A DNA stretch of 64,000 nucleotides from Curtobacterium flaccumfaciens (GTDB lineage: Bacteria; Actinomycetota; Actinomycetes; Actinomycetales; Microbacteriaceae): the NCBI GenBank assembly GCA_029689965.1, contig CP121450.1, forward strand, positions 3,286,001 to 3,350,000, in the 5' to 3' direction. Below are positions 43,611 through 53,506 of the stretch, one piece after another. A program made the translations under genes and the position numbers. The stretch's first letter is position 1. Each line of letters begins with the position of its first letter. The notes under the pieces are model-generated. The model saw only the letters and a program-made list of their open reading frames with translations. It made no database searches and was not told the DNA's origin.

Positions 43611-43977
43611 CGTCTTCTCCTCCCGTGATGAGTTCCAGCACGATCCTGCCGAATGTGGCATCGTGATCCCGAAGTATCTGCATGTTGTACATCGTCTTGG
43701 CGCTCGCGAGCCCGACCTCGCTCCGCCCGACGTCCCCGTCGCACGCTTGGTCGACCGTCCAGACGAACCGCGACCATGCCCGGTCCCGCTCTTCACGAGC
43801 AACGTCCCGCCGCCACCGCAGCACCGCCCACAGCCCGCCGACCAGCCCCGTGACCGCCGTCAGCGCGACCGCCAGCGCAGCCGCGACCACCGTCGCCACC
43901 GCCGCAGGCGGCCAGGCCGCGAGCCCCTCGACCCCTGCCGTCGTGCGGGGCCTCCCTCCTGCTCGCGACCCGGCCAC
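43564..43977 (-). CDS. Small membrane-anchored hypothetical protein
   Basis: About 137 residues from GTG 43977. One membrane segment (AAVATVVAAALAVALTAVTGLVGGLWAV, seen as a run of hydrophobic residues) precedes a basic stretch RWRRDVAREERDRAW and a helical cytoplasmic domain (ASAKTMYNMQILRDHD). No family recognised. It is probably co-transcribed with the small charged gene it overlaps. It is divergent from aspS. Confidence 0.6.
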   Translation of the reverse strand: MAGSRAGGRPRTTAGVEGLAAWPPAAVATVVAAALAVALTAVTGLVGGLWAVLRWRRDVAREERDRAWSRFVWTVDQACDGDVGRSEVGLASAKTMYNMQILRDHDATFGRIVLELITGGEDDDGAGSGQGPHRTPA

Positions 43978-44093
43978 GTCGAGAACGCTACGGAGACGGT
44001 GGAGCCAAGCCGTGCCTCCAGGCAGCACCCGTGGAGAACGACGGACGCGAGCCGACCTGTGGAGGGAAGACCGGACCGGTAGACTCGACGACC

Positions 44094-45433
44094 GTGATCG
44101 AACGCACCCGCATCGCCGACCTCGCCGCACGTCCCGACGGCCCCGTCTCCGTCGCCGGATGGGTGGAGACCGTCCGAGACCAGAAGAAGGTGCAGTTCGT
44201 CGTCCTCCGCGACGAGTCCGGCGCCGCACAGCTCGTCAACCCCGCGACGCGCGAGGCCGAGGACGGCGACGACGCCGCCCAGATCGCCCTCGGCATCACG
44301 AACGAGATCTCCGGCCTCGCCCACGGCACGTTCATCCACGTGCAGGGCACGCTGAAGCAGGACGAGCGCGTGAAGCTCGGCGGGCTCGAGGTCAAGGTCG
44401 GCTCGCTCGACGTGATCAGCGCCGCGATCCCGGAGACCCCGATCGCGGACGACTCCTCCCTCGACAAGCGCCTCGACTGGCGCTTCCTCGACCTGCGCAA
44501 CCGCAAGCAGAACCTCATCTTCCGCATCCAGACGACCCTGGAGCACGCGTTCCGCACGTACTGGGTCGAACGCGACTACATCGAGATCCACACCCCGAAG
44601 CTGATGGCGTCGGCGTCCGAGTCCCGTGCCGAGCTCTTCCAGCTCGAGTACTTCGAGACCACGGCGTACCTGGCGCAGTCGCCGCAGAACTTCAAGCAGA
44701 TGGCGCAGCCGGCCGGCTTCGGCGCGGTCTTCGAGATCGCCGACGCGTTCCGCGCCGACCCGTCCTTCACGAGCCGCCACGCGACCGAGTTCACGAGCGT
44801 CGACGCCGAGATCTCGTGGGTCGAGTCGCACGAGGACGTCATGGCCATGCACGAGCAGCTCCTCGTCGCCGGCTTCACCGCGGTCAAGGAGAAGTACGGC
44901 AAGGAGATCGAGGAGGTCTTCGGCTTCGAGTTCGTCGTGCCGACCGCCCCGTTCCCCGTGTGACCCTGGCCGAGGCACGGAAGATCGTGGCCGACAGCGG
45001 CTACGAGGTCGTGCGCGCCGACGGTGACCTCGACCCCGAGGGCGAGCGCCGCGTGAGCGCCTGGGCGAAGGAGACGCACGGCTCGGAGTTCGTCTTCGTG
45101 ACCGACTACGACGCGTCGATCCGCCCGTACTACCACATGCGGCACGCCGACGACCCGACGCTCACGAACAGCTACGACCTGCTGTTCAACGGCGCCGAGA
45201 TCTCGACGGGCGCGCAGCGTGAGCACCGCGTGGAGACCCTGACGGCGCAGGCCGTCGAGAAGGGCCTCGACCCCGAGGAACTGGGCTGGTACCTCGACTT
45301 CTTCCGCTACGGCGTCCCGCCGCACGGCGGGTTCGGCATGGGCTTGGCCCGCGTGCTCATGCTCGCGCTGCACGAGCCGTCGATCCGCGAGGTCACCTAC
45401 CTCTTCCGCGGCCCGACGCGCCTCACGCCGTAG
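44094..45433 (+). CDS. aspS: Aspartyl-tRNA synthetase, archaeal-type (possibly non-discriminating)
   Basis: Class II synthetase of 446 residues after repair. The N-terminal OB fold binds the anticodon (VSVAGWVETVRDQKKVQFVV). Motif 2 lies in EIADAFRADPSFTSRHATEF and motif 3 in GGFGMGLARVLMLAL. The short length without the bacterial GAD insertion marks the archaeal type, which often also charges tRNA-Asn. One C is missing near 44958 (PFPRVTLAEAR), disrupting an essential gene and so pointing to sequence error. GTG 44094 is 8 nt after TAGACT. Confidence 0.95.
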
Positions 45434-45472
45434 CGGTGCCGGCGGCCGTCGCACGGCAGGGCCGCAGCATCG

Positions 45473-45525
45473 ACTGAGCAGAACTGGTCGCCTCCCGATC
45501 CGGGAGGCGACCAGTTCTGCTCAGT
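45473..45525. terminator. 25-bp perfect hairpin between aspS and Dabb gene
   Basis: Bases 45473-45497 pair perfectly with 45501-45525 around the 3-nt loop ATC. It sits between convergent stops and should stop transcription from both sides. Its sequence is not of the GGAGGCGCGGTGCC family, though it contains GGGAGGC. Confidence 0.8.
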
Positions 45526-45565
45526 GAACGACACGCACTGCAGGGGGCCGGCCTGGAGGCGCGGC

Positions 45566-45858
45566 TCAGCTCTCCCAGTCGATGGCGGCCCGCCCGTGAC
45601 CATGCCCCGGATCTCTGCTGCCGCGGCCTGGTGCCGCGGGTGGACCTGGTACTCGTCGAGCCCCGCGAGGTCGTCGAAGGTCGCCACGACCGCGACGTCC
45701 TGGTTCTTCCCCGGGTAGGCGACGTTCTCGACGACCTCGAGCTGACGGATGGACCCGACGGTGCCGACGAGCCCGGTGAGGAGCTCCCGGATGCGGGCGA
45801 TCGAAGCGTCGCGGTCGAGGTCCTGCCGCAGGGTCCAGGAGACGACGTGGTGGATCAT
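45566..45858 (-). CDS. Dabb family stress-responsive alpha/beta barrel protein
   Basis: 97-residue Dabb (stress-responsive A/B barrel) protein, starting MIHHVVSWTLRQDLDRDASIARI, with the repeated His in VHPRHQAAAAEI. Such small dimers have varied or unknown roles. One base is missing near 45592; the repaired end is VTGRAAIDWES. Start overlaps the glutaredoxin-like gene stop (ATGA). Confidence 0.87.
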
Positions 45859-46109
45859 GCGCGGGCCTCGGCCTTCTCGAGGGCACGGTGCAGCCGGTCG
45901 GCGTCGACGTGCCAGTTGCTGTGGACACGCCCGTCGACCAGGACGACCGGGATGTCCTCCGCGTACTCCTCGCGGAGGACATCGTCGTCGAGGATCGAGC
46001 GTTCCTGCAGGGTCGTGCCGGGATGCGAGGCCACGACACGTTCGACGATCGGTCGGGCGGCGTCGCAGAGATGGCAGCCGGGCTTCGTCAGCAGGGTCAC
46101 GGCGGGCAT
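45855..46109 (-). CDS. Glutaredoxin-like (thioredoxin-fold) protein
   Basis: 84-residue DUF836/glutaredoxin-family protein. The redox motif is LLTKPGCHLCDAARP and the cis-Pro is in EDIPVVLVDG. It probably serves as a small cytosolic disulfide reductase; partner unknown. ATG 46109 is 6 nt after TAGGGT, so the two-gene unit with the Dabb gene is likely leaderless. Confidence 0.88.
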   Translation of the reverse strand: MPAVTLLTKPGCHLCDAARPIVERVVASHPGTTLQERSILDDDVLREEYAEDIPVVLVDGRVHSNWHVDADRLHRALEKAEARA

Positions 46110-46128
46110 GCCACCACCCTAGGACACA

Positions 46129-46155
46129 CGAAAGCCCCGGCGGACCGGGGCTTCG
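46129..46155 (-). terminator. Terminator after bS22 gene
   Basis: GAAGCCCCGG pairs with CCGGGGCTTTC across a short loop, about 30 bp after the bS22 stop on the same strand. Confidence 0.7.
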
Positions 46156-46185
46156 AGTGCAAGTACTGCGCCTACTTCGCTGCGC

Positions 46186-46284
46186 CTACTTCTTGTTGCG
46201 ACGCTGGTGACGCGTCTTGCGAAGGAGCTTGCGGTGCTTCTTCTTCGCCATGCGCTTGCGGCGCTTCTTGATGACAGAACCCAT
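46186..46284 (-). CDS. Ribosomal protein bS22 (AURKAIP1/COX24 family)
   Basis: A 32-residue, very basic protein starting MGSVIKKRRKRMAKKKHRKL and ending in RRNKK. It matches the actinobacterial small-subunit protein bS22 seen in mycobacterial ribosomes (established knowledge). AGCGAGGTCC lies upstream of ATG 46284. Confidence 0.93.
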   Translation of the reverse strand: MGSVIKKRRKRMAKKKHRKLLRKTRHQRRNKK

Positions 46285-46394
46285 AGTGGACCTCGCTCGG
46301 AACGATGCTGATGTGTGGACACCGGGCCCGAAGAGACCGCGGAAAATCAACCCGCCCGAGTCTAGCGGAGCGCGGCGGCTGTGTCGAACGAGCG

Positions 46395-46589
46395 TCAGCC
46401 GACGTCGGCGACGCCCCCGCGCAGGACGTCCGCGACGGCGGACTCCGGGACGCGGAACGAGCGGCCGAAGCGGATGGCGGGCAGTTCGCCGGCGTGGACC
46501 ATGCGGTAGACCGTCATCTTGGAGACGCGCATCATCTCGGCGACCTCTGCGACGGTGAGGAAGCGCACGTCGTCGAAACTGCCGGTCAT
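46395..46589 (-). CDS. Helix-turn-helix DNA-binding protein, BldC/excisionase type
   Basis: 64-residue MerR-type winged helix: LTVAEVAEMMRVSKMTVYRM followed by HAGELPAIRFGRSFRVPES. This matches the BldC-like family, small DNA-binding developmental or global regulators in actinobacteria (family knowledge). It is followed by bS22, a common neighbour pair. Frame intact; target genes unknown. Confidence 0.9.
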   Translation of the reverse strand: MTGSFDDVRFLTVAEVAEMMRVSKMTVYRMVHAGELPAIRFGRSFRVPESAVADVLRGGVADVG

Positions 46590-46669
46590 GGTCCGCCTTC
46601 GGGATCGGTGTGACCTGTGTGGTCACTGACAACTGTAGGGGCCGGTGCGACCCGGTGTCCAGGTACGGT

Positions 46670-47186
46670 TCAGTCCTCGTCACCGCGCCGGGTGAAGCGC
46701 TTCCGCCCCCGGTCGACGACGCGCTCCCAGCCCTGCTGCGCACCGGACAGCGCCGCGGTGGCCCGGTAGGACGCCTCGGCCATCACCCGGCCGAGCTCGG
46801 TGCCCACCTCGACGGTGGCCTTGCCGGCGGCACCGTTGCGACGGATCGACACCGGCTGTCCGTCCGGTGTCCAGGCGGTGGTGGCCGGAGTGCCGTCGGC
46901 GTCCACCGCGCCGGTGAACGGGAGCACCCACTCCTCGATGCCGACCAGGGGCTCCGGGTCGAGCCGGTAGTAGCGGTGCTGGCCTTCCTCGCGGCTGGTC
47001 ACGAGCCCGATGTCCCGGAGGACACGCAGGTGCTTCGAGACGGTCGGCTGGCTGACGCCGAGCCGCTCGACGAGCTGCCCGACGCTCAGCTTCTCCTCCG
47101 GTGACGTCCGACCCGTAGGCGGACAGGAGCGCCGCGAGCAGCTCCCGCCTGGTGGCATCCGCCACGACGCTGAAGATGTCGACCAT
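46670..47186 (-). CDS. ArsR family transcriptional regulator
   Basis: About 172 residues. It starts MVDIFSVVADATRRELLAAL; the winged helix reads LSVGQLVERLGVSQPTVSKHLRVL, then EEGQHRYYRLDPEPL. The helix and N-terminus are in different frames: near 47088 the coding strand reads GGAGAAGCTGAGC where GGELSVGQ needs GGAGAGCTGAGC. Removing one A repairs it. ATG 47186 is 6 nt after TAGCCT. No metal-binding Cys cluster is seen, so the signal is unknown. Confidence 0.87.
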
Positions 47187-47258
47187 GCGGCAAGGCTAGC
47201 CGGGGCATCCCGGATGTACCATGACGAACCGTCCCGCCCATGTCCCCGGAGGCATACG

Positions 47259-48691
47259 ATGCTCGACCGGCACGAGCCGCCGTTCCGTCCGACGGGCTCG
47301 ATCGTCCGACGGCCGTCCCGCTTCGGCGCGGCGCTCCGCTCGTCGCCGTCGCGCTTGGCGATCATCGTGTTCGTCGCGCTGATCTTCGTGTTCACGAGCC
47401 TCTTCATGACCCCATGGGCCGCCGCCGACGGCCGGTCGACGCACTTCGCCGACGCGCTGTTCACCGCGTCGTCCGTGGTCTGCGTCACCGGGCTCGCGAC
47501 CGTGGACATGGCGACGCACTGGTCGGTGTTCGGCAAGACCCTGGTGGTGATCGGCACGCAGATCGGGGCCGTCGGCGTCCTGACGTTCGCTTCGATCCTC
47601 GGCCTGTTCGTGACCCGGAAGCTCGGTCTCCGCGCGAAGCTCATGGCGGCCGGTGACTCGAACCCGCTACGGACGCACCACGGCGCCGTGCCCGAGGGCC
47701 AGGCCGTCCGCCTCGGCGAGGTCGGCACCCTGCTCGCCACGGTCGCCGTGAGCACCCTGTCGATCGAGATCGTCCTCGGGCTCCTCCTGCTGCCGTCGGT
47801 GCTCGTCGCGGGCATGCCGTTCTGGCCAGCGGTCGGCGACTCGTTCTACTACGCGGCGATGGCGTTCACGAACACCGGCTTCGCGCCGAACGCAACCGGC
47901 CTCGCCCCCTTCGCGCACGACTACTGGTTCCTGTCCCTGCTGATGGTCGGGGTCGTCGCGGGCTCGATCGGGTTCCCGGTGATCCGCGCCCTGACGAAGC
48001 AGCTCCGCGCACCGCGCCGGTGGCCCATCCACGTCAAGCTCACGTTGGCCACGAGCGCGGCCCTGCTCGTCGGCGGCGCCGCCGTCTACGTAGCCCTCGA
48101 GGCGTCGAACCCGACCACCTTCGGGGACGAGGGGGCCGGCCGGACGGCGTTCCAGGCCCTCTTCCTGTCGACGATGACCCGGTCCGGCGGGTTCTCGCTC
48201 GTCGACTTCGACCAGCTGAACGGCTCCAGCCTGCTGGTCACGGACATGCTCATGTTCATCGGCGGCGGTTCGGCCTCCACCGCGGGCGGCATCAAGGTCA
48301 CGACGCTGGCCGTGCTGTTCCTGGCGGCGGTCGCCGAGGCGCGCGGACGACAGAGCATGGAGGCCTTCGGCCGGCGCATCCCGAGCGACGTGCTCCGCGT
48401 CGCGGTGGCGGTCGTGCTCTGGGTGCCACGATCGTGGCCGTCGCCACCGTCGTCCTGCTGCAGATCACGCACGAGTCCCTGGACCGCGTGCTGTTCGAGG
48501 TCATCTCGGCGTTCGCGACGTGCGGCCTCTCCTCCGGGGTGTCAGCGAACCTGCCGGAGTCGGGCAAGTACGTGCTCGCCGCGACGATGTTCCTCGGTCG
48601 TGTCGGTACAGTGACCATCGCCGCTGCCCTGGCCGCCAGCCAGAGCCGGCAGCTGTTCCGCCGTCCCGAGGAGAGGCCGATCGTTGGCTGA
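47259..48691 (+). CDS. ktrB: Potassium uptake channel subunit KtrB/TrkH
   Basis: Membrane pore of a Ktr potassium uptake system, about 477 residues after repair. The four selectivity-filter loops are SSVVCVTGLATVD, AFTNTGFAPN, TMTRSGGFSLVD and FATCGLSSGV, each with the invariant Gly. One G is missing near 48424 (VLWGATIVAVATVV). ATG 47259 (MLDRHEPPFRPTG) is preceded by GGAGG. It overlaps ktrA by 8 bp. Confidence 0.94.
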
Positions 48692-49376
48692 CCGCAACCG
48701 TCCGCACCCGCTCGGTGCCGTGAGCCACGACGCACCGGTGCTCGTCATCGGTCTCGGCCGGTTCGGCGCCGCCACCGCCGGTCAGCTCGAGCGGCAGGAC
48801 CGCGAGGTCCTCGTGGTCGACACCGATGCGGGACTCGTGCAGAAGTGGTCGGACCGGGTCACCCACGCGGTGCAGGCCGACGCCACCGACATCGACGCAC
48901 TGCGGCAGATCGGCGCGCAGGACTTCCCGATCGCCGTCGTCGGGACCGGCAGCGACCTCGAGTCGAGCGTGCTCATCACGGCGAACCTGGTCGACCTCGG
49001 CATCCCGCAGATCTGGGCGAAGGCGATCAGCCGGTCGCACGGCACGATCCTGTCCCGCATCGGCGCGAACCACGTCGTCTACCCCGAGCGGGAGGCCGGC
49101 GAGCGCACGGCGCACCTGGTGTCCGGCAGGATGCTCGACTTCATCGAGTTCGACGACGACTTCGCGGTGGTCAAGATGTTCCCACCGGCCTCGGTCCGTG
49201 GCCAGGACCTCGCCACGACCGTCATCCGGACGCGCTTCGGCCTCACGGTGCTCGGCATCAAGACGCCGGGCCGGGCCTTCGTCCCGGCCACCCCGGAGAG
49301 CGTGATCGGGCAGGACGACGTGATCATCGTCTCCGGCACCGAGGGTGACCTGGAACGCTTCGCCGCCCTGGAGTGA
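48684..49376 (+). CDS. ktrA: Potassium uptake regulatory subunit KtrA (RCK domain)
   Basis: Cytosolic RCK-N/RCK-C protein of 230 residues that gates KtrB by binding nucleotide. Rossmann motif PVLVIGLGRFGAATAGQL, acidic residue in VLVVDTDAGLVQ, and C-terminal RCK-C domain from about residue 140. TTG 48684 is chosen because GAGGAGA lies upstream and the overlap with ktrB suggests coupling; GTG 48719 would be shorter. Frame intact. Confidence 0.93.
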   Translation: MADRNRPHPLGAVSHDAPVLVIGLGRFGAATAGQLERQDREVLVVDTDAGLVQKWSDRVTHAVQADATDIDALRQIGAQDFPIAVVGTGSDLESSVLITANLVDLGIPQIWAKAISRSHGTILSRIGANHVVYPEREAGERTAHLVSGRMLDFIEFDDDFAVVKMFPPASVRGQDLATTVIRTRFGLTVLGIKTPGRAFVPATPESVIGQDDVIIVSGTEGDLERFAALE

Positions 49377-49476
49377 GCCGGACGTCGGCTGCGGCACGTC
49401 CCACCGGTTCCGAACCGGCGGACGGGAGGCGCGGGGCGGGCCCGCACCGTCCCTCCCGTCTCGGCCGTCTCGACCG

Positions 49477-50070
49477 TCACGTCGCGGACGCGACCCCGTC
49501 CCGCAGGGCGCGGAAGAGACGGTCCAGCCCGGCGCGGTGCGCCGCGACGACCGCGTCGCGGTCCTCGTCCGCGAGGATCCGGCGCGCGGTGTCGACGAAC
49601 ACCGTCGCGTAGCCGGCGACGAAGAGCGCCGCGAGGAGCCGGTCCCCCGTCGCCGCGGCGAGTGCGTCCTGCGCGTCGGCCGCGAGCTCGAGCGCGCGGG
49701 ACCGCAGGGCCGGTGAACCCGCGACCGTGCGGAAGAAGGACTCGGAGCCGGTCGCGAGCCCTGACACCGGGGCACGTTCGTCGACGAGGCGCACGGCGAG
49801 CGACTCGAGGGCGTCGACCACGCGGTCACGCGGAACCCCATCCACGGCCGTCACGAACAGGGCGACCGCCTCGTCGGACCGGTCGAGGAAGAGGTCCTCC
49901 TTGCGTGGGAAGTGCTTGAAGACCGTGACGCTCGACACGCCCGCGGCCTTCGCGACCTGCGCCACGGTGACCTCGTCGAAGCCGCGCTCGACGAACATCC
50001 CGGAGGCGGTCTCGGCGATCCGCGTCCGCGTCTCGGGCCCACCACGGGGAGCACTCCTCGGCATGTCCAC
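49477..50070 (-). CDS. TetR family transcriptional regulator
   Basis: 197 residues, frame intact. The N-terminal helix-turn-helix is VTVAQVAKAAGVSSVTVFKHF; the ligand-binding C-terminal part is helical. GTG 50070 or ATG 50064 may be the start. It is divergent from an MFS exporter, with a 17-bp palindrome between them, the classic TetR-exporter arrangement. The ligand is unknown. Confidence 0.92.
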   Translation of the reverse strand: MDMPRSAPRGGPETRTRIAETASGMFVERGFDEVTVAQVAKAAGVSSVTVFKHFPRKEDLFLDRSDEAVALFVTAVDGVPRDRVVDALESLAVRLVDERAPVSGLATGSESFFRTVAGSPALRSRALELAADAQDALAAATGDRLLAALFVAGYATVFVDTARRILADEDRDAVVAAHRAGLDRLFRALRDGVASAT

Positions 50071-50080
50071 TCACCATCTC

Positions 50081-50108
50081 TTGACTCACTCAGTTTAGTG
50101 ACTAAACT
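50081..50108 (+). promoter_or_regulatory. MFS promoter with TetR operator palindrome
   Basis: AGTTTAGTGACTAAACT (50092-50108) is a perfect 17-bp palindrome. It overlaps a promoter for the MFS gene: TTGACT (50081-50086), 16-nt spacer, TAAACT (50103-50108), then ATG only 7 nt later, so the MFS mRNA should be leaderless. A repressor bound here would cover the -10 region. Confidence 0.75.
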
Positions 50109-50115
50109 CAAACGC

Positions 50116-51587
50116 ATGAACGCCACGCGGTCCCCCTACTCTCCCGGATCCCTGCGCGGAGCGCGGGTCGCCCTCGCCGGTCTCGCCGCGGTCTTCCTCT
50201 TCGAGATGCTCGACAACTCGATCCTGAGCGTCGCACTGCCCACGATCGGTCGGGAGCTCCACGTCGGTGCGACCGGGCTGCAGTGGGTCACCGGGCGTAC
50301 TCCGTCGTGTTCGGGGGCCTGATGCTCGCGGCGGGCGCGGTGGCGGACCGGTACGGGCGGCGCCGGGTGATGCTCGTCGGGCTGGTGCTCCTCGGGCTCG
50401 CGAGCCTCGCGACCGCGTTCGTGACGACGACCGAGCAGCTCGTCGCCGTCCGTGTGGCCACCGGGGTCGCAGCCGCGATGACCACGCCCGGGTCGATGGC
50501 ACTCGCGTTCCGCCTCTTCGACGACGACGACCAGCGCGTGCGCGCGATCAACCTCATCTCGACCGTCGGGCTCGTCGGGCTGGCCATCGGTCCGACCCTC
50601 GGCGGACTGGTGCTCGCCATCGCCCCGTGGCAGGTGCTGCTGCTCGTGAACGTGCCGATCGCCGCGCTCGCGTTCGTCGGCATCCGCACCGGCATCGGCC
50701 CGGACGACCCGTCGTCGCTGCACCGATCGCCCGTCGACTGGGCCGGTGCCGTGCTCGGCACCGCGACGATCGTCCTCGCGCTCGTCGCACCGACACGGTT
50801 CGCCGACGGCGGGCCGCACGACTGGACCGGCTGGGCGGCCGGCGGAGCGGCCGTCGTGTGCGGCGGCGCGTTCGTGCTGCGCGAACGGCGTGCCGAGCAC
50901 CCGCTGCTCGACCTCGCCCTCGTCGCCCGCCCCCTGGTGTCGAGCGGTCTCGCGTACAAGGCCGCGACGGGACTGGCGGTGACCGGTCTCGGCTACCTCG
51001 TCACGCTGCACCTGCAGCTCGCCTGGGGCTGGCCGCCGGCGCTGGCGGCGATCGGGATGCTCCCGCAGGTCGTGGTGCTCGTCGCGGGCAGCGCGTTCGT
51101 CGGGCCGTTCGTGCGACGCGTCGGTCTCGAGCACGCGGCCTGGTCGAGCGCCGCAGCGGTGGTCGTCGGCCTCGCGGTGTACGCGGTGCTCGGCCCGCTC
51201 GGCTACGGCTGGGTCGCGCTGGCGCTCGTCCTCGTCGCCGCGGGCATGCGCGTCGTCGGGGTGGTCGCCGGCACCAACGTGCTGCGCGGGCTGCCGGAGG
51301 ACCGGACGACGATCGGTGCTGCGCTCGTGGACACCTCGTCCGAGGTCACCTCTGCCGTGGGCGTCGCGATCGCCGGGACCGTGCTCGCCGCGGTGTTCGC
51401 CGGTCGGCTCACCGCGACGCCGTGGACGGCGGCGCAGGGTGCGCAGTTCGACGCCGCCGTCGTGATCGCCGGGTCGGTGCTCACCGTCGTCGCCGCGGCC
51501 CTCGTGGGCTGGGCGATGGTACGGGCAGCGCGGGCGCGCCGTGGCACGGAGTCCTCGCACGCACCCGCACCGGAGACGGCAAGCTAG
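50116..51587 (+). CDS. MFS exporter, DHA2 (EmrB/QacA) type
   Basis: Proton-driven multidrug-type exporter of 490 residues with about 14 spans. Typical pieces are FLFEMLDNSILSVALPTIG (motif D1), AVADRYGRRRVMLVGL (motif A) and VATGVAAAMTTPGSMALAF. One G is missing near 50297 (QWVTGAYSVVFGGLML). It is controlled, by inference, by the divergent TetR protein. Its stop overlaps that of convergent proC (CTAG). Confidence 0.92.
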
Positions 51588-52413
51588 CCCTTCGACAGCT
51601 CCTCGGCACGGGCGATCGCGGCACGGGCGGCGCGCTCGAAGGTGCCCGCGAGGTCGGCCTCCTGCAGCACGGCCACCGCGCGCTCGGTCGTGCCCTTCGG
51701 ACTGGTCACGGCCTTCCGCAGGTCCGTCGGCTCCTTGCCCGAGGCGGCCAGCAGCTCGACTGCCCCGCGGAGGGTGCCCTGCACCATGGCCTCGGCCTGG
51801 TCGTGCGGGAAGCCGAGCGACTCGGCCGCCTGCTGCCACTGCTCGACGAGCAGGAACACGTACGCCGGTCCCGACCCGGAGACCGCGGACAGGGCGTCGA
51901 GCTCCGACTCGGGCACCTCGATCACGACGCCGGAGACCGCGAACACCGACGAGGCCAGCGCCACGGCGTCCGCATCCGCGGACCCTCCCGCACTGATGCC
52001 GGTCACGCCGTGCCCGACCCCGATCGGGTGTTCGGCAGCGCCCGGACGACGCGGACGCCAGCGGGCACCCTCGCCTCCATGCTCGCGATGGTCGTGCCCA
52101 CCGCCACGCTCACGACGACCGCACCGGCCTCGAGGTCGGCCGCGATCTCGTCCAGCAGGTCCCCAATCACGTACGGCTTCACCCCGAGCACCACGAGCGC
52201 CGCACCGCGGACCGCCGACCGGTTCGCGTCGGCGTCCGTGTCGGTCGCGGTCGCGTCGAGACCGCGATCACGGTGCGCAGCGGCGGACCGCTCCGACTTC
52301 GTGGTGAGCGTCACGGAGGCGGGGTCGAGACCGGCGGCGAGCAACCCGTCGAGCACCGCGCCGGACATGGACCCGACGCCGAGCAGGGCGGTGCGTGGCA
52401 GTTCGATCGTCAT
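51584..52413 (-). CDS. proC: Pyrroline-5-carboxylate reductase
   Basis: Last enzyme of proline synthesis, reducing pyrroline-5-carboxylate with NAD(P)H; 276 residues after repair. N-terminal Rossmann motif LLGVGSMSGAVLDGLLAAG, VVLGVKPYVIGDLL, and the dimer/active-site segment DALSAVSGSGPAYVFLLVE. One C is missing near 52020 (NTPIGVGHGVTGI). ATG 52413 is 6 nt after TAGGGT. Confidence 0.95.
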
Positions 52414-52476
52414 GCTCCGACCCTACCCAGCACTCGCGCCTAGGATCGGGTCGCAGGGCACGGAGAAGGGACGTCA

Positions 52477-53434
52477 GTGAGCGCATCTGGAGGCACCAGG
52501 GCCATCCTCGCGGCACTCGGGGCCAACGTCGGCATCGCGATCGTGAAGTTCGTCGCCGCGGCGATCAGCGGATCCGCGTCGATGCTCGCGGAGGGCGTGC
52601 ACTCGCTCGCCGACTCCGCGAACCAGTTGCTCCTGCTGCTGGGCGGCCGCCGCGCCCGTCGTGCGGCGGACGAGGAACACCCGTTCGGCTACGGTCGCGA
52701 GCGGTACGTCTACGCCTTCGTGGTCTCGATCATCCTGTTCTCAGTCGGCGGCGTGTTCTCGCTCTACGAGGGCATCGAGAAGCTCGCCCACCCGCACCCG
52801 CTCGAGAACTGGTGGCTGCCCGTGGCCGTGCTCGTCATCGCGATCGGGCTCGAGGGCTTCTCGCTCCGCACCGCGCTGCACGAGGCCCGCCCGCAGAAGG
52901 GCCGGCAGAAGCTGGGTGCAGTTCGTCCGCCGGGCCAAGGCGCCGGAGCTCCCCGTCGTCATGCTCGAGGACACGGCGGCGCTGCTCGGCCTGGTGTTCG
53001 CGCTCTTCGGCGTCGGACTCACCGCGATCACCGGCAACGGTGTGTTCGACGCGATCGGGACGATCCTCATCGCGGCCCTCCTCATCGCGGTCGCGGTCGT
53101 GCTCGGCATCGAGACCAAGAGCCTCCTCGTCGGCGAGGGCGCGACCGCGGCCGACGTCGAGCGCATCAAGCACGCGGTGCTGGACGGCCCCGAGGTCGAC
53201 TCGATCATCCACATCAAGACGCTCTACCTCGGCCCGGACGAGCTCATGGTCGGCGTGAAGGTCGCGGTGGACGGCGACCGACGACTCGGCGACGTCGCGG
53301 CCGGCATCGACACGGTCGAGCAGCGGGTCCGGGCGGCGGTGCCGATCGCGCGCGTCATCTACGTCGAACCCGACGTGCTCCGCACGGGCCCCCGCCCGCC
53401 GACCGAGGCGATCGTCATCCGCGCCGCCGACTGA
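52477..53434 (+). CDS. Cation diffusion facilitator family metal exporter
   Basis: Six-span proton-coupled metal exporter, 318 residues after repair. The first metal-site helix has EGVHSLADSANQLLL (H-x3-D); the second has LEDTAALLGLVFA, an E-D variant of the usual H-D pair. A C-terminal cytoplasmic ferredoxin-like domain follows (IIHIKTLYLGPDELMVGVKV). One extra A at 52911 breaks the frame: GCAGAAGCTGGGTG is read where SWVQFVRRAKAPE needs GCAGAGCTGG. GTG 52477 has GGAGAAGGG upstream. Confidence 0.9.
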
Positions 53435-53506
53435 CCGGCGGACGCGATGCCGGGGTAAGGGCAGCCTTCCTGGCGAGCGACCGAGCCGGTCATCCAGGAT
53501 GGTGAC

